The notes beneath the pieces are model-generated. The model did not search any database. It saw only the letters and a program-made list of their open reading frames with translations, and had not been told where the DNA came from. DNA of 8,755 bases, taken from Fidelibacterota bacterium. Its GTDB lineage: Bacteria > Fidelibacterota > Fidelibacteria > Fidelibacterales > Fidelibacteraceae. Made by a program: the position numbers and the translations under genes. The stretch covers positions 1 through 8,755 of the forward strand of contig JAGLUM010000306.1 in the NCBI GenBank assembly GCA_023134755.1. The letters are read 5' to 3'. Shown in pieces: positions 1-4,905 of the stretch (positions are counted from its first letter, which is position 1; every line of letters begins with the position of its first letter).

Positions 1-363
1 TCGCGGCTTCAAAAAATAAATAAACAATATGAAACGAATATCTTGATAGATGAGTCTGTATTTGGTTATATTAAAAGAAATATTGTTACCCGCAAACTGG
101 ATATGGTTGATATTGACGGATGCTCCGAATTATTACGCGTGTATGAAATACTGTTTTTGCGAGCCGGATGCCATGCGGAGATTATCCGGCAGAAGGAGTA
201 TTATGAAAAAGGACTTGAATATTATCTGCAGGGAGAATGGGATCATGCCATTACATGGTTTTCTCAGGTTGCCGAAGATAAAGCAAGTTATTTAATGATT
301 GAGCGTTGTAAAAAACAAAAAAGCAGGTCTCCGGATATTGACCGGAATGCGGTAAAAGGATAA
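1..363 (+). CDS. Class III adenylate/guanylate cyclase, C-terminal fragment
   Basis: The frame is open from the left edge, so this is the last 120 residues of a longer protein; the TTG at 43 is not a real start. The fragment begins Ser-Arg-Leu-Gln and continues with LNKQYxTxILI-like text (KINKQYETNILIDESVF) and then RKLDMVDIDGCSELLRVYEIL. This matches the end of class III nucleotide cyclase domains, where a strand, the I-x-S/D-E segment and the 'G.xEpvrVYEvl' strand close the fold. The Arg at residue 2 probably belongs to the conserved Asn-x3-Arg pair that stabilises the transition state. After the domain comes a tail with YEKGLEYYLQGEWDHAITWF, a TPR-like segment often seen at the end of bacterial cyclases. 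The likely role is making cAMP or cGMP from ATP or GTP. Substrate and N-terminal sensor domain (CHASE2, GAF or other) lie outside the window. It ends 13 bases before rmuC and may share its transcript. Confidence 0.82.
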   Translation, partial: SRLQKINKQYETNILIDESVFGYIKRNIVTRKLDMVDIDGCSELLRVYEILFLRAGCHAEIIRQKEYYEKGLEYYLQGEWDHAITWFSQVAEDKASYLMIERCKKQKSRSPDIDRNAVKG

Positions 364-376
364 ATAAGAGGTTTTC

Positions 377-1555
377 ATGGAATACATACTTTTTTTAACA
401 GGAATGGTTATTGGTGCTGCGCTTGTCTATGTTATTTTTCAACAACTTCGTAAGAAAGACAAAAACACATTAGAAGAAGAACGAAATAATAAAATTGAAG
501 CATTAAATCAGGCAATACGTTTTGAAACCGAAAGTCGCTTGTTGAAAGAAAAAGCAAGCGAAAATGAAGCAATGCAGAAAACATTAGCCGAAAAGTTTGA
601 GAATCTTGCGAATAGAATATTTGATGAAAAAGACAAAAAGAGCACGAATAATATCAAACTTGTGTTGGAGCCTATTGAGAAAGACATATTGCAATTTCGC
701 AAAAAAATCGAGGAATTGAACACTGGGACTACAGACAGGATGACTGTCCTGACTACGAAAATTGAAGATTTACAAAAGCTCAACCAGGTCATAACGGAAG
801 AAACCTCTAATTTAACCAGGGCACTGAAAGGTGACAGTAAAAAACAAGGGAACTGGGGTGAATTGATTCTTGAAAGGCTGTTGGAAATGTCCGGTTTGCG
901 CAAAGACATTGAATTTAAGACCCAAACATCTTTTACCGAAGAAGGTAGCCGCCTACAGCCAGATGTTATCATTATGCTTCCGGAAAACAAACACCTTATC
1001 ATTGATTCTAAGGTATCACTCGTAGATTATGAAAAGTACATGCAGACAGAAACAGAAGATGAAATGCAAGGACATAAAAAAGCCCTCATTCAATCCATGA
1101 AACGGCACATTGACGGACTACATGAAAAACATTATCAAAATCTGAAAAATATTAATTCTCCAGACTATGTATTTATGTTCATTCCGGTTGAAGGTGGATT
1201 TGCAACCGTAATGGAACATGATATGTCCCTGTATCAGTATGCAATTAAAAAGAATGTTATTATGATCGGCCCATCATCTTTACTGGCATCATTGCGTACA
1301 GTATCATTTATATGGCAGCAGGAAAACCAAACCAAACACGCCTTAGACATTGCAATAAAAAGTGGAGCTCTGTATGATAAGTTTGTGTCATTTTATCAGG
1401 ATCTGGAAAAGATCGGTATCCAATTGACTGCTACACAAAAAACCTATGATGATGCGGTAGGAAAATTGAAAACCGGCCGCGGTAATTTAATCAAACGGGC
1501 AAGTGAAATCAAAGAAATGGGTGCCAGAACAACCAAACAACTTCCTCCTTTATAA
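377..1555 (+). CDS. rmuC: RmuC family DNA recombination/maintenance protein
   Basis: The 392-residue product has an N-terminal membrane segment (about residues 3-21), a long charged coiled-coil region (about 30-150), and a C-terminal RmuC domain. Conserved family blocks are visible: GNWGE at 158-162, PDVIIMLP at 195-202 followed by IIDSK at 208-212, FIPVEGGF at 268-275, and GRGNLIKRASEIKEMGAR at 367-384. The Pro-Asp followed by Asp-Ser-Lys resembles the PD-(D/E)xK nuclease core, which is why the family is thought to be nuclease-related. In E. coli, RmuC limits rearrangements at inverted repeats; its biochemical activity is poorly defined. The ATG at 377 is supported by AAGAGG at 366-371 with a five-base spacer. 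It lies 13 bases after the cyclase stop, so it is probably co-transcribed with it. No clear terminator follows. Family assignment is firm, molecular role is not. Confidence 0.93.
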   Translation: MEYILFLTGMVIGAALVYVIFQQLRKKDKNTLEEERNNKIEALNQAIRFETESRLLKEKASENEAMQKTLAEKFENLANRIFDEKDKKSTNNIKLVLEPIEKDILQFRKKIEELNTGTTDRMTVLTTKIEDLQKLNQVITEETSNLTRALKGDSKKQGNWGELILERLLEMSGLRKDIEFKTQTSFTEEGSRLQPDVIIMLPENKHLIIDSKVSLVDYEKYMQTETEDEMQGHKKALIQSMKRHIDGLHEKHYQNLKNINSPDYVFMFIPVEGGFATVMEHDMSLYQYAIKKNVIMIGPSSLLASLRTVSFIWQQENQTKHALDIAIKSGALYDKFVSFYQDLEKIGIQLTATQKTYDDAVGKLKTGRGNLIKRASEIKEMGARTTKQLPPL

Positions 1556-1574
1556 ATATTTTAGAAAATTTGTT

Positions 1575-1600
1575 AACATTGTGGTTTATTGCGGGTCTTA
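1575..1600 (+). promoter_or_regulatory. Candidate ECF-type promoter of the sigma operon
   Basis: In the 67-base gap between rmuC and the sigma gene, AACAT (1575-1579) is separated by exactly 16 bases from TCTTA (1596-1600). This has the same layout as ECF promoters of the GGAACTT-N16-TCTGA kind, where the -35 AAC core is the most conserved part. The -35 element overlaps an 8-base palindrome, TGTTAACA (1571-1578). A transcript starting about seven bases downstream would have a 5' leader of roughly 15 bases. Self-activation is typical for ECF operons, but this is only a by-eye match with no second copy seen in the window. Confidence 0.3.
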
Positions 1601-1622
1601 ATAGAGAGTAACAGGTTAGGAC

Positions 1623-2093
1623 ATGGTAAAAAAGAAAGAATTTGAAAATTGGATAAAAGAATACCATGACCGGATCTACGCGACGATCTTTCATATCGTG
1701 GGTAATGAGGACGATGCACTGGACTGCACTCAGGATGTTTTCCTGAAGGCGTACAAGAAACGTTCATCATTCCGGGGTGATGCGAACCCATATACTTGGT
1801 TGCGGCGAATTGCAACAAATCACGCTCTAAACTTTGTCACTCGGAATAAAACATCAATATGGAATGAGTATCATGAATTCAATCACGTTGATACCAGTGA
1901 AGGAACTGAAATCCACACATTCCAAAAAGAATGGCTACAACATTTATCGAGAATGGAACGCCGGGTTGTCGAAATCAGGATCTTTGAAAAGAAATCATTC
2001 CGTGATGTGGCAGTTCTGTTAAACACAAGCGAAAACAGTACAAAGGTCCTTTACCACAAAGCAATAAAAAAATTACAGCAGGTCGTAAAATGA
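1623..2093 (+). CDS. ECF-type RNA polymerase sigma factor
   Basis: The 156-residue protein has the compact two-domain plan of ECF sigma factors. Region 2 (about residues 10-74) contains NEDDALDCTQDVFLKAY, the usual D-A-x-D-x-x-Q-x-x-F helix that contacts core polymerase and the -10 element, then NPYTWLRRIATNHALNF. A linker of about 30 residues leads to region 4 (about 104-155), with RMERRVVEIRIFEKKSF and a helix-turn-helix ending in the KVLYHKAIKKLQ recognition helix that reads the -35 element. There is no region 1.1 or region 3, and no C-terminal extension. ATG 1623 is preceded by ACAGG (1611-1615). The stop overlaps the start of the anti-sigma gene by ATGA, suggesting translational coupling. 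Its likely role is transcribing an envelope-stress regulon, including its own operon. The ECF subgroup cannot be assigned by eye. Confidence 0.93.
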   Translation: MVKKKEFENWIKEYHDRIYATIFHIVGNEDDALDCTQDVFLKAYKKRSSFRGDANPYTWLRRIATNHALNFVTRNKTSIWNEYHEFNHVDTSEGTEIHTFQKEWLQHLSRMERRVVEIRIFEKKSFRDVAVLLNTSENSTKVLYHKAIKKLQQVVK

Positions 2094-2536
2094 AATGTGA
2101 AAACGCACAAGAATTATTTCCCGAATTACAGGATCATCCAGAACGGTATCCGGAAGCCATGGTACATATTGAGACATGTTCTTCATGCCGGACACTATTT
2201 CATATTTTTGAAAGGTTTACAGATAATAGCCTGGTACCATTATCAGAGTCAAAACGAAAAGCAAGTTATCAAACAATCAATAAAAAAATGCACAGACAGG
2301 ATTTCATTGTTCTAACACGGCGTGTCACAAGTGTCGCTGCTGTTATTATGCTTGCGTTAATATCGGTATTTAATATTAATAATTCGGCATCATCTCTTCT
2401 GGCAGATATATCTGATGAGATTTTATTTTTGCAGTCGGGAATAAATATGGTTCCCGAAATCACGATGGATGATAATGCCAAGATAGAATATTTAGCCCAA
2501 TATGAAAATATTGATGTATTGGGCGACCTGTTTTAG
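2090..2536 (+). CDS. Membrane-anchored zinc-type anti-sigma factor
   Basis: The 148-residue protein starts inside the sigma gene stop (ATGA at 2090-2093), with AGG at 2080-2082 as a weak ribosome site. The N-terminal cytoplasmic part carries Cys3 and His26-x3-Cys30-x2-Cys33, the zinc-binding anti-sigma (ZAS, zf-HC2) arrangement, within text typical of these proteins (MVHIETCSSCRTLFHIF). A single hydrophobic segment at about residues 80-95 is preceded by basic residues (LTRRVT), so the N-terminus should be cytoplasmic and the last 50 or so residues periplasmic. The periplasmic part is short, acidic and matches no domain I recognise. In the family, the ZAS domain binds the ECF sigma factor and keeps it inactive until a signal (redox change at the zinc site, or proteolysis) releases it. 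Which signal acts here is not visible. Position directly after the sigma gene makes the pairing very likely. Confidence 0.85.
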   Translation: MKCENAQELFPELQDHPERYPEAMVHIETCSSCRTLFHIFERFTDNSLVPLSESKRKASYQTINKKMHRQDFIVLTRRVTSVAAVIMLALISVFNINNSASSLLADISDEILFLQSGINMVPEITMDDNAKIEYLAQYENIDVLGDLF

Positions 2537-2557
2537 CAGGTACAAAAAGGAGTAAAA

Positions 2558-3064
2558 ATGAAAAAGCGGACTAGCATTCTTATCATAAGTTTACTTGTTG
2601 CAGGCAGCCTGTTTGCTGCAGGAAGGATGCAGGAAGAAGATTGTATTAATCCCAGATACTACCAATTTATGGTTTACAGCTTGACTGAAAATCTGAATTT
2701 AACATCACAGCAGGCGGAAAAACTATTCCCGATCATGCGCCCTTACCGTGAAGCAAAACGGCAGTGTCACAATAAAATGATTGCACTTAGCGAAGAGGTT
2801 TATCAACAGGATAATATCAACAAATCGCATGTGCAGTATTATAAAAATGAGATTAGACGGTTACATCAAGAAGGGTTGGAATTAGATGAAGCATTTTATG
2901 CAAAAATTGAAACCTTTTTGAGCCCGGAACAAGTTGCAAAAGCCATCTTTTTTGAACAGCACTTTCGAAGTGAATTGTCCAGAGAATTAAAAAAACGGCA
3001 TCACATGCCAAATGATATGCCCAAAAAGAAACAGAATTATTGGTTTAACAAAAGAAATAAATAA
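2558..3064 (+). CDS. Exported Spy/CpxP-like protein (ECF-associated)
   Basis: This 168-residue protein has a Sec signal peptide: basic MKKR, a hydrophobic core, and a likely cleavage site after SLFA or SLFAA (about residue 20-21). The mature part is predicted to be helical and charged. Residues 44-60 read ENLNLTSQQAEKLFPIM and residues 120-127 read FLSPEQVA, two copies of the LTxxQ-like motif that marks the Spy/CpxP/ZraP periplasmic superfamily. The first motif, followed by RPYREAKRQ, also resembles small exported proteins next to ECF sigma genes in Bacteroidetes-type bacteria that databases often label as sensors of ECF sigma factors. Two cysteines (29 and 70) could form a disulfide or bind metal. 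The C-terminus is strongly basic. A strong AAGGAG (2547-2552) lies five bases before ATG. Only 21 bases separate it from the anti-sigma gene, so it belongs to that operon. Whether it is a chaperone or a sensor is unknown. Confidence 0.7.
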   Translation: MKKRTSILIISLLVAGSLFAAGRMQEEDCINPRYYQFMVYSLTENLNLTSQQAEKLFPIMRPYREAKRQCHNKMIALSEEVYQQDNINKSHVQYYKNEIRRLHQEGLELDEAFYAKIETFLSPEQVAKAIFFEQHFRSELSRELKKRHHMPNDMPKKKQNYWFNKRNK

Positions 3065-3075
3065 AGGAGATTAAA

Positions 3076-3585
3076 ATGAAACGTAAAGCATTTATCATCA
3101 CAATCATCGCTCTGCTTGTTATTAGTTTCGCTTTCGCAGGTAGGTTCCAAAGGAATTATCCCGGTTTTAGGGGACAAGGTATGAACTATCAGGACTGTCA
3201 GATCCTAACAGAAGAAGAGCAAGTAAAGGTCCAAGAAGCAAGACTTAAGTTTGAAAAGAAAGCCATACCGCTTCGTGCAGACATTAGGGTTCTGCGCATG
3301 GAAATGAATGAATTGATCCTTGCCGGAAAATCAAGCAAGGAGATCAGCGGAAAACTCAGTAAACTGAATGACACTAGAGCAACACTTGCTTCAATAAAAT
3401 TGAACCAACAAATTGAAGTTCGTAGCATCGTTGGCGAAGACAACTACAGAAAGATGGGAATGCGTTATAAATCCATGATGCAAAGTGGTAGAAAAGGATA
3501 TTATAGACAGGGCGGTAATATGATGGGCGGCCGCGGTTATGACAATGATAGTTATCATTGGAATATTCTAAGAAACGGAAAATAA
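3076..3585 (+). CDS. Second exported Spy/CpxP-like small protein
   Basis: This 169-residue protein has a clear signal peptide (MKRK, hydrophobic residues 5-18, likely cleavage after AFA at residue 21). The mature region from about 40 to 130 is helical: ILTEEEQVKVQEARLKFEKKAIPLRADI, then RVLRMEMNELI and SKLNDTRATLASIKLNQQIEVRSIVGEDNYRKM. This is the pattern of Spy/CpxP/ZraP (heavy-metal resistance or periplasmic chaperone) proteins, with the LTxxQ-like motif at residues 44-49. The tail (about 134-169) is low-complexity and rich in Gly, Met, Arg and Tyr, with MMGGRG. It has one cysteine (41). The start is backed by AAAGGAG (3063-3069) with a six-base spacer, 11 bases after the previous stop. 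It shares fold class and length with its neighbour but little obvious sequence, so any duplication is old. Metal binding is possible but not shown. Confidence 0.68.
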   Translation: MKRKAFIITIIALLVISFAFAGRFQRNYPGFRGQGMNYQDCQILTEEEQVKVQEARLKFEKKAIPLRADIRVLRMEMNELILAGKSSKEISGKLSKLNDTRATLASIKLNQQIEVRSIVGEDNYRKMGMRYKSMMQSGRKGYYRQGGNMMGGRGYDNDSYHWNILRNGK

Positions 3586-3601
3586 AAAAACATCGATACA
3601 T

Positions 3602-3636
3602 AAAAAACCCCGCAGCATAAGGTGCGGGGTTTTTTT
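3602..3636. terminator. Bidirectional intrinsic terminator between converging operons
   Basis: A perfect stem CCCCGCA (3608-3614) / TGCGGGG (3623-3629) encloses the eight-base loop GCATAAGG. It is flanked by six A residues (3602-3607) and seven T residues (3630-3636), which extend the stem to 13 pairs. The T run serves the plus-strand sigma operon (last gene ends at 3585). The A run becomes the U tract for the minus-strand fprA transcript (gene ends at 3654). Confidence 0.93.
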
Positions 3637-3653
3637 ATTACCTGTAATTTTTC

Positions 3654-4841
3654 TTAAAGGATATGTTCTGCCAGAGCTTTGGACAGCAAGTCGCATTGAT
3701 CAAAATCAGAACTTTTCGCAGTATATTTTGCCTCAATGGATTCACCTACCGCTTCCCAACCGAGCGTCTTTACCAGACCATTAAGAGCCTTAACGCCACC
3801 GCCGCTCCAAGTAGCGGTTCCGATAACACCAACATATCGGCTTGTCATTTTGCGTTCCAGGAATTTCTCCACTATGTTTTTAATAGAAGGGAACAACTCG
3901 TTGTTGTATGCGGGAGAGGCTAATACAACCCCGCTGTACTGCCAAACATCACTTAAGATATAGGACGGGTGTGTTTTAGAGGCATCGTATACACGTACAT
4001 CCGGGATTCCTGTTTCCTTTAATTTGCGGGCAATGTAATCTGCCATTTCTTCTGTATGTCCGTACATGGATCCGTAGATAACCACAACTCCAGGCAATGT
4101 TTCTCCTTTGCTCCATCTGTCGTAACGGGAGAGTACCCAGTTTAGGTTTTTACGAAAAATCGGCCCGTGTGTAGACGCAATCATTTTAATGGGGACATTT
4201 TTCAAAAGCGTGAACGCCCGCTGCACGCTTTTGCCATACTTGCCGACAATGTTTGAATAATAGCGGCGTATTTCTTCCTCATATTCATTCAGATTCAATT
4301 CATCATCAAAAATCCCGCCATCCAACGTTTTAAAACTTCCAAATGCATCTCCTGAAAATAAGATACCATCCGTTTCATCAAAGGTCATCATTGTATCAGG
4401 CCAGTGAACCATTGGTGTTGAATAAAAACGCAGTTGGTGTTTCCCCGTAGACAAGGTATCATCATGTTCCACGATTTTTTTGTTTTTCCATTCGCCGTAA
4501 AAACCATCCAAAAAACGAAAAGTAACTTTATTTCCTATAATACAAAGATTCGGATAAGTTTTTAACAGGGAGATGAGCGAACTGGAATGATCGGGTTCGG
4601 TATGATTTACAATAAGATAATCAAGCGGTTTATCTCCGAGAATTGATTTAATTTCCTGGATGAATTGATCAGTTTTTGATGCTTCGACCGAGTCAATCAA
4701 TACCGTTTTTTCATCATTTATAAGATAGGCATTATATGCAATTCCCTCCGTCAGCGGCCATAGGTTTTCAAATAGGTGAGTACGACGGTCATTTACACCC
4801 ACGTAATATGTTATATCAGATAATTTTATATTTCGATTCAT
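3654..4841 (-). CDS. fprA: FprA-family flavodiiron protein (O2/NO reductase)
   Basis: The 395-residue protein has the two-domain plan of class A flavodiiron proteins. The N-terminal metallo-beta-lactamase-like domain (about 1-248) holds the full diiron ligand set: His80-x-Glu82-x-Asp84-His85, His146, Asp165 and His225, at nearly the positions known from Desulfovibrio rubredoxin:oxygen oxidoreductase. The flavodoxin domain (about 251-395) has the FMN phosphate loop YGSMYGHTEEMA at 256-267 and the flavin loops SPAYNNE (309-315) and GTATWSGGG (341-349). There is no fused rubredoxin or reductase domain, so it must take electrons from a separate donor, usually rubredoxin; none is encoded here. The family reduces O2 to water and/or NO to N2O in the cytoplasm of anaerobes; preference cannot be read by eye. 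ATG 4841 is chosen over an in-frame TTG at 4868 because AAAGGA (4848-4853) sits six bases before it. Confidence 0.93.
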   Translation of the reverse strand: MNRNIKLSDITYYVGVNDRRTHLFENLWPLTEGIAYNAYLINDEKTVLIDSVEASKTDQFIQEIKSILGDKPLDYLIVNHTEPDHSSSLISLLKTYPNLCIIGNKVTFRFLDGFYGEWKNKKIVEHDDTLSTGKHQLRFYSTPMVHWPDTMMTFDETDGILFSGDAFGSFKTLDGGIFDDELNLNEYEEEIRRYYSNIVGKYGKSVQRAFTLLKNVPIKMIASTHGPIFRKNLNWVLSRYDRWSKGETLPGVVVIYGSMYGHTEEMADYIARKLKETGIPDVRVYDASKTHPSYILSDVWQYSGVVLASPAYNNELFPSIKNIVEKFLERKMTSRYVGVIGTATWSGGGVKALNGLVKTLGWEAVGESIEAKYTAKSSDFDQCDLLSKALAEHIL

Positions 4842-4874
4842 ATCAATTCCTTTCGCTGATTTTTTCAATTATTT

Positions 4875-4902
4875 AAGATACAATAGTATCCTATAAAGTA
4901 AA
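4875..4902 (-). promoter_or_regulatory. Candidate fprA promoter with overlapping inverted repeat
   Basis: Read on the minus strand, TTTACT (4902-4897) and TATCTT (4880-4875) are 16 bases apart, a weak sigma70-like promoter placed to transcribe fprA with a leader of about 25-30 bases. Between and overlapping them lies a perfect inverted repeat, GATAC-N4-GTATC (4877-4890), which covers the -10 element. Such a position suits a repressor site. The regulator is unknown. The repeat has only five-base arms and no U tract, so it is a poor terminator for mutS2. Confidence 0.33.
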
Positions 4903-4905
4903 ATA

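Noticed and set aside
43..45. TTG as a start for a short 106-residue protein
   Set aside because: The same frame is open to the window edge and the upstream residues continue the cyclase family pattern, so it is an internal codon.
508..1002. Minus-strand open frame (164 codons) opposite rmuC
   Set aside because: Fully antisense to conserved rmuC sequence, Ser/Phe-rich as expected for the reverse of Lys/Glu-rich coiled coil; no domain seen.
4842..4868. TTG start giving fprA nine extra residues
   Set aside because: The downstream ATG at 4841 has a good ribosome site lying within that extension, and family members start close to this ATG.
4877..4890. The GATAC-N4-GTATC repeat as a mutS2 terminator
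   Set aside because: Five AT-rich pairs and no following U run make a weak hairpin; its place over the fprA promoter suits an operator better.
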